Shown: one piece after another, positions 23,201 through 32,960 of the stretch | Position numbering within the stretch: position 1 is the stretch's first letter | How the letters are laid out: each line of letters opens with the position of its first letter | Source of the DNA: Catonia carolina | Taxonomy: Eukaryota; Arthropoda; Insecta; Hemiptera; Achilidae | Direction: 5' to 3' | Assembly: GCA_035578175.1 (NCBI GenBank) | Contig: JAQMRL010000008.1 | Location: 96,410,416-96,474,415 of the forward strand | DNA: 64,000 nt | Notes under the pieces: model-generated | Told to the model about the DNA's origin: nothing | The model's input: only the letters and a program-made list of their open reading frames with translations | Databases searched by the model: none | Position numbers and translations under genes: made by a program

Positions 23201-25844
23201 ACTCATCATCATATCCAGTGCCCGTTCCAGCTATCACCATCTGGGTGTTCACCAAGCCGCTCCACCTTTTTTTACCTGTCCACCATTTCTCCTCTTCTAT
23301 TCGTTGCCAGTTGTATCCCCGTCCCTTCACACTCCTCTTAACTGCATCCTTCTATCTTTTTCGTGGTCGTCTTCTTGATCTTGTTCCTTCCACCCTTCCT
23401 TCTACTATCCTTCTAGGTAAACTTTCCTCCCACATTCTCCTCACATGGTCATACCATCTTATCCTCATTTTCTCTACCCTCTCCCTCATACATTCCACAT
23501 TGAGCTCCACTCTAATCTCTGTATTCATTATTCTATCTCTTCTTGTCCTACCCTTTGTTGCTCTTAAGAACTTTATGTTCCCTGCCTGTAACCTACTCCA
23601 ATTCCTTTCAATCATCCCCCACATTTCCGTTCTATACAGCACAGCTGGTGCATAATACAACTTCATTCTACTAACACCACCAAACCATTGTAGTTTAGTT
23701 TGTCCATCTCTCCATATTAGACTGTCCATCTCAATTGTGTCATAATTACATCATTTCTCTCTCTATCTCATCTTGTCTTATTCATTATCCTCCTCTTGAA
23801 TTTCATTTTCGTTGCCTGCACTGTACTCTCTTCCATCATTCCACCTGTCCACATTGTCCATTATTTTACCAAGTTCAAAACTACTGATTACTGATTTTAA
23901 GGGATTTCACAAGGAATAAAATTCAAGCTAAAATAAATCTTTGGAAGAAAGGGGAAAGTCTACACAGTGAAAGAACACGGAAAGTGTTTAGAACTTCCAG
24001 AACTTGGTTAAAAATAGCCATGAAAGAGGAAAACAATTTTTTTAAATCAATCATTGTTTAGAAATTTAATTTAAAAGGCAATTTAGAGTTCTAACTAACA
24101 ATGATGAAATGATGCAAGCATAAATTAACAAGAATGAAATTTTCATTCAATTAACGGTTTTGGTTGGTCTAGTGGTAAAGTGATTGGTGCGAATGAGCTG
24201 TTTAACAACTAATTTTTGAAGATGAAGATTCCTGGTTCGAATCCTAGTAAAGGTAGTTATTTTTATACAGATTTAAATACTAGTCAGTGGTTATCAGTAC
24301 ACTTTGATGGTTGGGGTTCAATTAAGTGGAAATAAAGGTGGAAAAGTATGCTTATCAGCATGCCGGGCCCTCTGAAAAGCGTCTATTGTCCACCCTAAAA
24401 ATGACACCTTTCCTTGATTGACAGCAGGGTCTGGCTGTATAATGAAATTCATTACTCTCAAATGAGATAACTCTGACTAGTGTCTTATTATGATATCATA
24501 AATTAAGTTCTTCAATGTTTCATTTAAACCAGTGGTCCACAAGAGGGTCCGGTAGGACGAATAAAAAAATTGTTAAATACATGGGGTTTTTTGAAAACTA
24601 TTTTTGTTAAACAAGATTGTTGAATGTACTCGTTGACTATCAGGTGTTCATTTAAAATATCTTTTCTAAAATATTTTTGTATGCATTTTGCCTGGGGGGG
24701 GGGGGGGAGTTATCTGTACCCCTACACCCACAAAAAGATTCACTCCCCACCATATCAGGAGTAGGGGTGGTCCACACATTCTTCAATTTCTGGCTTGGTA
24801 GTTCGCAGACTTCTACAGGTTGAGAACTACTCATCTAAACACTTCTTGAAAACACTCAATGTGGATGCACTGTGGACACTATTGGGAAATCTGTTTTGAA
24901 GTTTGACCACACACAGCAAGAAGAAATTGTTTCATAATAATCGAGTAGTCCTTGAATTGAGCTGCTGTGTGGTCCAAATCTTATAGACATCAAGAATGGT
25001 TTCAAACAGTATACACTTTTGTTGTGGGACTGTGAGTAAAAGTACATTTCCAGTTTTATATACCCTAATTTTGCCCCATAACCCTAATAATAGGCAGATG
25101 GATTGTTACATTATTTGAACTCGATCTGGTAGTCCTAGGGCTACAAAAAATATTTCTGTTTCCTATCACATGGTCAGCAAATTATATGATGAAGCATTTA
25201 AGAACAGAAGAGGTAGAGGTGTAAAAGACACTAGTTAAAGTTATCTCCTTTGAGAATATAGAATTTCATTATACAGCTAGACCCTGCGGTGAGTGAAGTG
25301 AAGGTGTCATTTGCACGGTGGAAAATAGGTCCTTTTTGGAGAGCGTGGCATGCTGATATGCATACTTTTCCGTTCAGTGAGGAAGTCACTTGATAACCAC
25401 CTCAATCCTTGTTTAACTCAGTAAAACCTCTTGAGGTTCAAACTAGCTTTTCGACTGATGACCTGAACAACATCATAGCCTATGATACCACAAACACCAA
25501 GTACTTCAATGTAAATCAGTTAAATCAATTACATGGGTGAACGGCTGTTAAAGAAAGAGGACATCTCTTTGTTTTTAAACAATAAACAGATTCTTAATAT
25601 ATCATTATATAATAATACAAACAAAATTTTAATTTATTTTCAGATATACTCAGATAAACTTAACCAGGAGTCACTGACCAATTTCAGAAAAGTTGTTTGC
25701 ACTCTTATTAATCAAGTTATACCAAACCCACCAAAATCTTGTGCAGATGTTGGAATTGGTGTTGAAATACCAACTGAAATCATGGAAACATTTAAACAAA
25801 ACTTAACTGATTATAACATTAAATTAGATAAATTTCAAGATTAA
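8305..25844 (+). CDS. GILT-like secreted protein, copy L (5 exons, frame shifted at exon 1 donor)
   Basis: Five exons: 8305-8383, 11121-11255, 16104-16280, 22688-22840, 25644-25844, all with GT/AG introns. They encode a GILT-family protein of about 247 residues if the one-base shift at the exon 1 donor is ignored. Residues 1-26 are a signal peptide. The GILT signature (C-x-H-G-x2-E-C-x2-N-x4-C) is at residues 85-100 as CEHGNDECRYNMVHAC, with Glu for the usual Gln. PFGRA at 66-70 matches the family's PYGNA. The catalytic CXXC, expected near residue 38, reads NYQA. GILT enzymes normally reduce disulfides in lysosomes; without the CXXC this protein is unlikely to do so. Eight cysteines (85, 92, 100, 117, 131, 145, 200, 214) match copy R. 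The donor reads TTTGGGGGTAAGT, one G more than copy R; the extra base brings a stop four codons into exon 2. It may be a pseudogene, or the G-run may be a sequencing error. Confidence 0.85.
8450..8849 (+). mobile_element. AAC-tailed short retroposon (R-AAC), left arm only
   Basis: Starts CTGCCCATAACAGACAGG and ends GACCTAAACAACAG. Flanks TTGATTCCC and TTGGTTCCT are an approximate target duplication. The right arm at about 51,280 has the empty site. It sits in intron 1 of copy L, 67 bases after the exon. Confidence 0.7.
8930..9275 (+). mobile_element. R-AAC retroposon, older copy
   Basis: Lacks the first 60 or so bases of the family; ends GACCTACATAACAACAAC. Present in the right arm at 50,884-51,215, so it predates the duplication. 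Confidence 0.7.
9575..10225 (+). pseudogene. LINE reverse transcriptase C-terminal relic (shared by both arms)
   Basis: Broken frames give KFCKTMAFPTLTHGSEAW and RLAEMCFLRCDRGV, typical of the region after the LINE catalytic core, then a proline/arginine-rich end. The right arm carries it at 49,500-49,990 and 50,395-50,620, split there by an R-AAC insertion. Confidence 0.65.
10232..11005. mobile_element. Long palindromic fold-back element in GILT-L intron 1
   Basis: The left half (CTACTGCACATGCATGG...ATGGAGGCCAATATTTTTTG) is repeated inverted in the right half (CAAAAAATATTGGCCTCCAT...CAGTACATGTACATTAG), centred near 10,640. The right arm holds a counterpart at about 47,790-48,335. Confidence 0.65.
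11121..11255 (+). CDS. GILT copy L exon 2 (thioredoxin-fold start; CXXC lost)
   Basis: Acceptor TTTAG at 11116-11120, donor GTAAGT at 11256, 45 codons. It translates as NVFIDIYYETQNYQAMKFVY, then HQLMPVWKEYSDYIDILF and IPFGRAT. The pattern YYE-x2-(CPxC)-x2-F...P.W, then PYGNA, is the start of a GILT domain; here the four active-site positions are N-Y-Q-A. Reading frame 0 is required. Confidence 0.85.
11387..12286 (-). mobile_element. HINE/DINE-1-like element, full length, predates duplication
   Basis: Antisense copy with 3' hairpin at 11,390-11,420, (CA)n at 12,090-12,150 and subterminal repeats at both ends. The right arm has it in mirror orientation at 47,267-47,547 with identical flanks, but truncated. 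Confidence 0.8.
12470..12628 (-). mobile_element. tRNA-derived SINE (family C), antisense
   Basis: Read on -: CCCACCGAGTTGGTCTAGAG (A box), then GATTCCTGCTTCAAATCCTA (B box region) and a body running to AGAGTTTGT. The right arm has it at 46,929-47,100. Confidence 0.65.
13045..13165 (+). mobile_element. tRNA-derived SINE (family B), 5' truncated
   Basis: Begins at the B box (GGTCCTGGGTTAGATTCTCG) and continues through the family body (CTGGCATTTTTCATCACCC). Mirror copy at 45,505-45,625. Confidence 0.6.
13170..13672 (-). pseudogene. jockey-like LINE C-terminal relic (first of two tandem copies)
   Basis: Read on -, 13,412-13,672 contains the jockey-type motif near the end of the RT polyprotein (LASHSNVEIVQRFQSKLLRT in the downstream copy). 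13,180-13,410 matches the right-arm continuation (LDNLNDTR). A second copy of 13,412-13,672 follows the HINE at 14,636. Confidence 0.65.
13671..14633 (+). mobile_element. HINE/DINE-1-like element flanked by a 260-bp direct repeat
   Basis: Full-length sense copy with (TG)n at 13,809-13,850 and a complete 3' hairpin. The jockey fragment on its left is repeated directly on its right. The right arm has a HINE in the same fragment but at another point and in the opposite relative orientation. Confidence 0.8.
14634..14900 (-). pseudogene. jockey-like LINE C-terminal relic (second tandem copy)
   Basis: On -, 14,720-14,640 reads MASHSNVEIVQRFQSKLLRT, a jockey-clade C-terminal motif. Nearly identical to 13,412-13,672. 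Confidence 0.7.
15052..15911. mobile_element. Palindromic MITE with TA duplication, left arm
   Basis: Ends CAGGGTGATTCACGAAGATA on both strands; two arms of about 430 bases form a near-complete palindrome (GTCCGGAAATGCTT, CCCGGATTTCAGCTCACCAG). TA at 15,050 and 15,912. The right arm has the empty site at about 40,830 (AAAGATATAACAGAG). Confidence 0.8.
16104..16280 (+). CDS. GILT copy L exon 3 (GILT signature)
   Basis: Acceptor TTCCAG ends at 16103, donor GTATGT starts at 16281, 59 codons. It holds CEHGNDECRYNMVHAC, the GILT signature with all three Cys, the His and the Asn, and a fourth Cys in FIGCLM. About 30 of 59 codons differ in amino acid from copy R; only three others differ silently. 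Confidence 0.9.
16603..17141 (-). mobile_element. tRNA-derived SINE (family A), interrupted by R-AAC
   Basis: Antisense SINE body at 16,603-16,687 and tRNA-like head at 17,085-17,141 (GGGATTTAAACCC is the decayed B box). Flanked by AGAAAAGG (16,595) and AGAAAAGGT (17,142), a target duplication in LINE sequence. Confidence 0.7.
16688..17083 (+). mobile_element. R-AAC retroposon with 11-bp target duplication
   Basis: Starts CTGCCCATAACAGACAGG, ends CTAAACAACAAC; flanked on both sides by ATGAAAATATG. Full-length reference copy of the family, about 396 bases, with no long ORF. Confidence 0.8.
17300..17996. other. Intron 3 DNA of copy L, no feature seen
   Basis: Shared with the right arm (38,620-39,215). 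Contains a T-rich tract at 17,649-17,690. No exon or repeat end recognised. Confidence 0.5.
17999..18720. mobile_element. pogo/Tigger-like element with TA duplication, left arm only
   Basis: Starts CAGTATAATACCGATTATCC and ends with an inverted CAGTAGAGTACCC; TA at 17,997 and 18,721. ATCCG/CGGATAA subterminal motifs repeat inside. A SINE is nested. The right arm has a clean empty site near 38,545. Confidence 0.7.
18478..18655 (+). mobile_element. tRNA-derived SINE, family A/B hybrid body, nested
   Basis: Head GCCGGTCGCGTTGGCGATG with A box GTTGGTAACGTG and a perfect B box GGTTCGAATCC at 18,535-18,545; the body ends CGGACGTTAAACAAAAAA. Lies inside the pogo-like element. Confidence 0.8.
18740..18940 (-). 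mobile_element. tRNA-derived SINE (family A), near full length
   Basis: On -: GCCGGCCGCATTGGCGCAGT, GTTGGTAACGGGC (A box), GGTTCGAATCCC-type B box at about 18,878-18,890, then the body to GTTGATGCGATGCTAAATAA. Confidence 0.8.
19306..19424. repeat. Direct repeat flanking a HINE, left copy
   Basis: From AAAATATCCTTTAGATAACC to CAACAACAAAAAATC. Repeated at 20,487-20,604 on the other side of the HINE; the right arm has one copy (38,125-38,235). Confidence 0.75.
19425..20417 (-). mobile_element. HINE/DINE-1-like element, full length
   Basis: Antisense, with 3' hairpin at 19,430-19,455 and a long pure (CA)n at 20,203-20,267. It sits between two direct copies of host sequence. Confidence 0.8.
20487..20604. 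repeat. Direct repeat flanking a HINE, right copy
   Basis: Second copy of 19,306-19,424, separated from the HINE by about 70 bases of ATGATTTATATCATATAAA palindromic filler. Confidence 0.75.
20731..20790 (-). mobile_element. Helitron 3' terminus, antisense
   Basis: Read on -: GGACAACATCTGTC then GGGCCCGCTAG: a short GC hairpin followed by CTAG, the canonical Helitron end. The 5' end was not identified. Specific to the left arm. Confidence 0.5.
20920..21290 (-). pseudogene. jockey-like LINE C-terminal relic
   Basis: Antisense frames, with stops, match the jockey-clade pattern of a tyrosine/tryptophan-rich stretch (YGVQL), then ISKYCSAFNQN, corresponding to IEIIQRFQSK in intact elements. Left arm only. 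Confidence 0.55.
21559..22328 (-). mobile_element. Tc1/mariner-type element with DUF4817-like HTH, fold-back ends
   Basis: Ends CAGGGTGATTTTTTAGTCCT on both strands with TA on each side; inverted ends run for about 190 bases. On -, 22,195-22,080 encodes MSFTLEQRVFILEQYFATKS, matching the helix-turn-helix start of a widespread insect transposase family, and further fragments include KRSGRPTLLTDDV. Truncated and frameshifted, so non-autonomous. Confidence 0.7.
22438..22530 (+). mobile_element. tRNA-like SINE head (family D)
   Basis: GTGGCTACCTCCATAGCGTA then TAATTAGCTTGCTAGC and a B-box-like CTTCGATTCCC. The antisense counterpart at 37,868-37,940 is decayed. Probably a retroposon relic, not a tRNA gene. 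Confidence 0.45.
22688..22840 (+). CDS. GILT copy L exon 4
   Basis: Acceptor ATTTTAG ends at 22687, donor GTAAGT starts at 22841, 51 codons. It begins CAQMVKFPLNNLSECVYK and ends RFPRGLKTIPTITYNG, matching the family pattern P..VP.I..NG that follows the signature region. The first 30 codons vary strongly between the copies; the last 20 are nearly identical. Confidence 0.9.
23030..23870 (-). pseudogene. LINE reverse transcriptase C-terminal relic (shared by both arms)
   Basis: On -, 23,729-23,352 stays open for 125 codons: QTKLQWFGGVSRMKLYYAPA, FLRATKGRTRRDRI, MRIRWYDHVRRMWEESLPRR, RSRRRPRKR. The RWYGHVRRM...PRR...GRPRKRW pattern is the end of an RT-type LINE protein. Mirror copy at 36,540-37,390. 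Confidence 0.75.
24155..24325 (+). mobile_element. tRNA-derived SINE (family C)
   Basis: A box TTGGTCTAGTGGTAAAG, B box GGTTCGAATCC (24,234-24,244), then the body GATTTAAATACTAGTCAGTG. Mirror copy at 36,085-36,245. Confidence 0.7.
24340..24500 (-). mobile_element. R-AAC retroposon fragment
   Basis: Antisense internal part (AGCATGCCGGGCCCTCTGAA, AATGAAATTCATTACTCTCA) without either end. Confidence 0.6.
25085..25475 (+). mobile_element. R-AAC retroposon in GILT-L intron 4
   Basis: Nearly full length, ending GACCTGAACAACATCATAG. Present in the right arm at 35,160-35,560 in mirror orientation, so it predates the duplication. Confidence 0.7.
25644..25844 (+). CDS. GILT copy L exon 5 and stop
   Basis: Acceptor TTTTCAG ends at 25643; TAA stop at 25842-25844; 66 residues. 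It begins IYSDKLNQESLTNFRKVVC and carries the last two conserved cysteines (VVC and KSC). The C-terminus ends KLDKFQD; copy R reads three residues further because its stop codon is displaced. Confidence 0.88.
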   Translation: MYSDKLNQESLTNFRKVVCTLINQVIPNPPKSCADVGIGVEIPTEIMETFKQNLTDYNIKLDKFQD

Positions 25845-26206
25845 CTGATGTAACATGTTTTATAAAGAAATCTTAACCTATTTTTTTTAAATTTTATTTT
25901 ACATATCAATTCAGTTTTTGTATTAAACATTACCTTTTATCAAGAAATTTCATGTTTCGTATAAAAATTTGGCTAATACTTCAAAAAAAACCTGTTTACT
26001 GTTCATACATTTATAGATGTTTCAAAAATAATTGATCAGAACACTACCTGCTAAGTTTTGGAATTAAGAACCATCAATATCTGATATACATTAAATTGTG
26101 TACAGAGTTGTATTGAGAAATTGTAATTGTATTGTAAATTGCATCAAATTTTCAAAAAGCAATTCAAGTTTTATTAGTGTATTAAACATAAATATAACTA
26201 TAAGAA

Positions 26207-26212
26207 AATAAA
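26207..26212 (+). terminator. Polyadenylation signal of GILT copy L
   Basis: AATAAA lies about 360 bases after the stop codon, in a region conserved in copy R at the matching place. No other strong candidate sits closer to the stop. Confidence 0.5.
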
Positions 26213-26310
26213 GTTTTACTTCTGATTCATTTGTGTTCTTTAATTTGTTAATAACCTAGTTGTAACAAACATTCTTTACTTGTGCTTTTTCGATAATATT
26301 CCTTTTCAAT

Positions 26311-26449
26311 TTTTTACTTTCTCTTGCGTATTTGAAAATATAGAAAGGAAAGTAATGTTTTATATCAATTTTTCGAAATAGTTTTCACCAGATAAAGGCC
26401 TACATGTTTTCAGACTCCTGAACCCATTAAACCTGTTTTTAGTGATTGG

Positions 26450-26493
<44 letters not shown>

Positions 26494-26554
26494 CGCGCGC
26501 GTGCGCGTGCGTGTGTGTTAACAAAATATCACAAGGACAAAACATCGTACGAAG
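26311..26554 (+). mobile_element. HINE 5' part, cut at the left arm's inner edge
   Basis: Starts TTTTTACTTTCTCTTGCG, with TG/GC repeats at 26,451-26,518. Ends abruptly at CGTACGAA, where block B begins. The right arm (33,569-34,315) carries the whole element. Confidence 0.75.
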
Positions 26555-26568
26555 GTTGGCTATGTTAA

Positions 26569-27347
26569 TTTTTACTTCTCTTGCCTATAAAAATATATAG
26601 GAAGGAAAGTATTGTTTTCATGTCGATTTTTCAAAATCCAGTTTTCTGGATCACACGTCTTCAGACCCCCTGAACTCAAAAAACATGGTCTGTGAGTGTG
26701 TGTGTCTGTGTGCGAACAGAACGGATCTCAAAAACGGAAGTTCGTGCGATGTTAAAACTTAAGTTATATACCGCTAGAGGACCCGACAAGAATATTTTCA
26801 TCAAAATTGGTCAACCGGAAGTAGTAGTTTATTCGTGTCAGTTTTCACTTTTTTGCTATTTTCTCAAAAAACGGCCCATAAGGTTTTTTTAAAAATCGTC
26901 TCATTAACTACATTTTTTTATGCTCCACAAGATAGGGTAAGCGCCATGTCTGCTGAAATTCTTAGGGAGGCTGTTCTCCCGTAAAAAAGTGTTTCTTTTA
27001 CGATTGCGGCCTTTTAGCCAATTTTTTTTTGTTTTACGTGTGACGATTTTGCAATTTATTCTAATGCAGACGGTTGAGAATGATGATAATGAGTAATGAA
27101 TAAATGCCAGACCTGACCGGAAATCAATCCTGGGAACCCGGCGTAGAAGTCAGTTGTGCTAGGCACTACGCCAACAGGCCGGCCGCAAAAATGTGCAATA
27201 TAATAAAAGTTGTAGAAAATTTAAAACCCTACAACTTTTTTCACATACTTCTTTTTACAACGCTTAGTTTAGCGGTAATCAGTGCTTTTATGTTTTTTCG
27301 TGAAAATCTGCAAAAAAAGGGATTTTTTTAAGATTTCGGCCTTAATA
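26569..27347 (+). mobile_element. HINE-like element of block B with nested SINE
   Basis: A diverged subfamily (starts TTTTTACTTCTCTTGCC, no long microsatellite), interrupted by a family B SINE at 27,020-27,182 and ending at 27,347 where 2.76 kb present in B' is missing. Confidence 0.7.
27020..27182 (-). mobile_element. tRNA-derived SINE (family B), antisense
   Basis: On -: GGCCGGCCTGTTGGCGTAGT, TAGCACAACTGAC, a decayed B box near 27,125-27,140, then the body to GTAAAAC. Same insertion as 59,228-59,396 in B'. Confidence 0.7.
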
Positions 27348-27600
27348 CTGTCTTAATGAACATTTTCGTTTCGAGTAACAAATCACAACTTTGTGACAAA
27401 CAGTACAAATTATATGTCGAACACGTGTGGATCGGAATGCGTTCAGTTTCTGCCCGGAGCGTTCTGGTGCCGCCCGGACGATCAGAACGCACTCTGTGGG
27501 CCATGCTTCATTACTAACCACAGCATACAAAAAATATTTTGCATGCTACGATCACTTGCCTGGATGTAGGACGTACATCGCATTCAGTGTGGCAGGCCCA
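27348..27600. mobile_element. MITE right half (GGGCCTGCCACAC family)
   Basis: Matches 62,326-62,577. Ends with GTGGCAGGCCC. The left terminus is absent because of the B deletion. Confidence 0.6.
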
Positions 27601-27610
27601 CAAAGAAATA

Positions 27611-28548
27611 AAAAAATCTGGTGTGAAACACTCACACAACTTTCTGTTGCCAATATAAATAATTAACAATAAACCTAATATTAGTAATAAAACAATAGAA
27701 ATAAACAAAAAACTAACCTCAATAAACATAACCTTATTTTAATCATGAGTGAAAGACGCAAAATGAAAATCAACCTCAGTTTGCCTAAAAATACGGAAAA
27801 TCAATCTTTCACGCTCAACTAGGCTCTGTGGAGAAAAATGCTTTAAATAAAAGTTGTAGGTCTTTTAATTTCCTATAAATTTTATTATATACACTATTGT
27901 CGTAAAATGCATTCTAAGGCCGAAATCTTTAAAAAATCGATTTTTCACACGTTTTCGTGATAAAAAACAGAAAATTGCTATTTACCGCTAAACTATGCGT
28001 TTTACAAAAAACATGTTTGAAATAAAAGTTGTAGGTTTTTAAACTCTCTACAACTTTTATTATATACATTTTTGCTCTAAAATTAATATTAAAGCCGTAA
28101 TCTTAAAAATACACTTTTTTACGTAAAAACACCCTCACCAAGAATTTCAGCAAACATGGCGCCTACCCTATCTTTTAGACAATAAAAAATTGAGTAAACG
28201 AGGCGATTTTTAAAAAAATCGTAGGACCAGTTTTTGAGAAAATCGCAAAAAAGTGAAAAATTATACGAATAAACTACTACTTCCGGTTGACCGATTTTAA
28301 CGAAAATGTTCATGTCGGGTCCGGTAGTGGTATGTAACTTAAGTTTCAAGTTTCAAGTACATACGATGTTTTGTTCTTGAGATATTTTGTATACACACAC
28401 ACACACACACACAGACCAATCGCTAAAAACATGTTTTTTGGGTTCAGGGTGTCTGAAAACGTATAGATCCGGTGAAAACTCGATTTCTAAAAATCGACAT
28501 GAAAACAATACTTTCCTTCCTATATATCCATATAGGCAAGAGAAAGTA
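27611..28548 (-). mobile_element. HINE/DINE-1-like element, absent from B'
   Basis: Full-length antisense copy with short (CA)n at 28,391-28,413. B' shows the corresponding sequence without the element at about 62,585-62,612. Confidence 0.8.
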
Positions 28549-28812
28549 ATTAGATTTATTTAAATTAAACGTGTCATCGTTTTTAAGTTCGTAAGAAGCA
28601 AATTGAATACATGAAAGTCCATTGAATTTTAAATATAATAATTATTAAAACTTAAATTCTGTACAGATACCATTATTAATTTGTAAATGAAAGTAAGAGT
28701 TCTGTTTGATTTTGTATTATTTATGAGAGTAGAATAATTTAGTATTTTTATTATGAGTTTTTAAGAAGCAGTAACCAAATTATACTTAACAGTGTAAGTT
28801 ATAATACAAATA

Positions 28813-30038
<1,226 letters not shown>

Positions 30039-30150
30039 TAGTAATAATTTAGTTGTAGAGTAGTCTTAGAAAAAGGCAATCTAGTTTTATTTCATATGGT
30101 TGACATCATTCGATCATACTTGCTTATGCTAGTGTTGACAGTAAAGCAAT

Positions 30151-30396
30151 GTTAGTGTTCTAGTAAGCCTCTTGGCAACACCGGACCACAGGTGTTCGTA
30201 CGCGTAAGAGCACGCACTGATCTACAGCTCCCTACTACAGCATTTGAATACCCCCACTTGTAGAAAAGAATCCCCCACTTTTACCTATAGTACACGGAGA
30301 TTATGAAGAGCACATCTAGCGGTAGCAGCCGAAATCGCTCGGCGATTTTCTCGTAGTACTGAGGCACCCCCTTCAATACTGTTAGGCTATATTCAA
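30151..30396. other. Single-copy spacer DNA
   Basis: GC-richer than its surroundings, with no ORF and no match elsewhere in the window. Confidence 0.5.
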
Positions 30397-30578
30397 TTTT
30401 TTACTTTCTCTTGCCTATATGAATATATAGGAAAGAAAGTATTGTTTTCATGTCGATTTTTCGAAATCGAGTTTTCACCGGATCTATACGTTTTCAGACC
30501 CCCTGAACCCAAAAAACATGTTTTTAGCGATTGGTCTGTGTGTGTGTGTGTGCGTGTGCGTGTGTGTGTGCGTGTGTG

Positions 30579-30626
<48 letters not shown>

Positions 30627-31415
30627 TGCGTGTATACAAAATATCTCAAGAAAGGAACATCGTACGAACTTGAAACTTGAAACTTAAGTTACATACCACT
30701 ACCGGACCCGACACGAACATTTTCATCAAATCGGTCAACCGGAAGTAGTAGTTTATTCGTATAATTTTTCAATTTTTTGTGATTTTCTCAAAAACTGGTC
30801 CTACGATTTTTTTTTAAAATCGCCTGGTTTACTTAATTTTTTATTCTCTACAAGACAGGGTAGACGGCACGTTTGCTGAAATTCTGGGTCAGGCTGTTTA
30901 CACGTAAAAATTAGTTTTTTTAAGATTACGGCTTTAATATGCAATTTAGAGCAAAATTTTATATAATAAAAGTTGTGGAGAATTTAAAATCCTACAACTT
31001 TTATTTCAAACATTTTTTTGTATAACGCATAGTTTAGCAGTAATTAGCGATTTTCTGTTTTTTTCTCACGAAAACGTGAGAAAAATCGATTTTTTTAACA
31101 TTTCGGCCTTTGTATGCATTTTATGACAATAGTGTATATACTAGAATTGATAGAAAATTAAAAGATATACAACTTTTATTTAAAGCATTTCTTTGTAAAG
31201 ATCTTAGTTTAGCGTGAGAGTGATTTTCCGTATTTTTAAGGCAAACTGAGATCGATTTTCATTTAACGTCTTTCACTCATGATTAAAATTAGGTTATGTT
31301 TATTAAGGTCAGTTTTTTGTTTATTTCTAATGTTTTATTTCTAATGTTAGGTTTATTGTTAATTATTTGCACTGGCAAGAGAAAGTTGTGTGAGTGTTTC
31401 ACACCAGATTTTTTT
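30397..31415 (+). mobile_element. HINE/DINE-1-like element, full length
   Basis: Clear left hairpin, (TG)n with GC variants at 30,536-30,632, two 190-base units and the 3' hairpin with CCAGATTTTT. Confidence 0.8.
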
Positions 31416-31555
31416 AATCCCGTTCAGAAAAACCGGCTGTCCAACATGCAGAGTCCGGATTAGTGTGCTTCTGTAATACAAGTATTCGTTATCAGAGAAC
31501 ATGCGTTTCACAACCATCCAAGTTTTTCATTGTTTTTCACACATATTTTTTATGT

Positions 31556-31952
31556 GTTGTTGTTTCGGTCATCAGCCGAAACGCTGGTTTGAACCTTAAG
31601 AGGTTTTACTACGTAAAACGAGGAGTGAGGTGGTTTACCTTGCCTTCCTCATTGAGTGAAAAACTATACTTATCAGCATGCCAGGCTCTCTAAAAAGGAC
31701 ATATTTTCCACTCTGAAAATGACATCTTCACTTCAATCACCACAGGGTCTTGCTGTATGCATAATGAAATTCATACTTTCAGAGGAGATAACTCTATTAG
31801 GGTCTTTTACACCTCTACCTCTTCTATTCTTAAATGACCTAGTCATTTAATTGGCTGGCCAAGTGATAAGAAACAAAACTATTTATTTTAGTCCTGCAAC
31901 GAACAGATTGAGTGTAAACAATTTAACACTCCACCTGTCTGTTATGGGTAGA
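31556..31952 (-). mobile_element. R-AAC retroposon, antisense
   Basis: Begins GTTGTTTCGGTCATCAGCCG and ends CCACCTGTCTGTTATGGG; near full length. Confidence 0.75.
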
Positions 31953-32369
31953 TTTTTTATGTGTAAGCATGAATTTCAAATGGGACAGCCAGTTAAATGT
32001 ATGTTTATGGTATTATGATCAGGTGATTACTCTACCAAGATATTAGACCAAAACATGTTGCTTAACTTGTTACAGTTAAAGTAGAATTATAGTATTTGTA
32101 ATCTTAAATTTTTTGTGGGCACAGGGTCCAGGTTGATAGCCCCTGCCTAAGGCCAGCTCTGATTTCGTGCAAGCAGTTGAAAAAAAAACTCATATTAAAA
32201 TGGTGAGACGGCATTTCTTAACATTAAGCATATTCTTCTTTTTGTTGCTATCAAGAATTAGACTTCTGCCTGTCCCCAACTCACTTTTATATATTTTACT
32301 ACTTTCAGCAATAGCTATTTATTTTGATTAACTTAATTCTTTGATATTTATCACACTATTCATAATTTA

Positions 32370-32960
32370 CCTACTGCCATCTTCTTTGTGGCCTTCCAAT
32401 GTCTCTTCGCCCATGTGATCTAGAGTTTTTTACTTTCAAGGGTATTCTCTCTTCCGGCATTCTCTCCAGATACTGTCCCCACTTATTACATTTAACTTTA
32501 TTCTTTCATTCAAAATATATATTCCTAATGGTGCTCTAAATTGTTCATTCCATGTACCGTCTGATCTAGTGAACTCTTTAATCCTTCGTAGGAAAGTCAT
32601 CTCTGCTGCCTGAATAATTCTCTCTTGTGACTTTCCAGTGACTCAAGATTTACTTCCATAAAGGGCAATGGGACTAGCCATTACCTCGTAAAAGTTAACT
32701 TTTATCTCCCTTCTAGCCTTGTTTTGCAGTGTTCTGTTGATGCCACCGCACATAGCTTGAAATCTGTTCATTTTGTTTTCATCATTGTGATCAACATCGC
32801 AGCTTATGACGCATTCTAGGTAGCTGCAGTGGGAGATCTGTTCTGGCACTGCACCTTCTACCACTGTATTCGTTTTAACACAGCATTTTCCTCTGAATGC
32901 CATCACTTTCAATTTATAGCTAGAAACCTTGATATGGTAACTTTTTAAAATGTACATTTA
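32370..32960 (-). pseudogene. LINE reverse transcriptase C-terminal relic
   Basis: On -, 32,957-32,643 encodes KVMAFRGKCCVKTNTVVEGA, ISHCSYLECVISCDVD, NKMNRFQAMCGGINRTLQNK, ARREIKVNFYEVMASPIALY: the segment after the LINE catalytic site. A further degraded part extends to about 32,370. Confidence 0.7.

Larger units (their letters stand above)
4126..26554 (+). repeat. Left arm of a large inverted duplication
   Basis: This segment matches the reverse complement of about 34,140-58,782 from end to end, interrupted by arm-specific transposons. Anchors: 4,150-4,480 with 58,280-58,560; 8,305-8,420 with 51,300-51,430; 16,020-16,280 with 40,480-40,740; 22,690-23,860 with 36,540-37,700; 25,500-26,554 with 34,140-35,110. 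A sampled 186-base intron piece (near 24,860 and 35,610) differs at 7 positions. Confidence 0.9.

Noticed and set aside
23137..23655. 172-codon open frame on +
   Set aside because: It is the complement of a LINE reverse transcriptase relic whose real motifs are on the - strand.
24692..24706. Run of about 14 G as a possible G-quadruplex regulatory site
   Set aside because: A matching C-run exists in the mirror position (about 35,946), so it predates the duplication; a single homopolymer in an intron has no further support.
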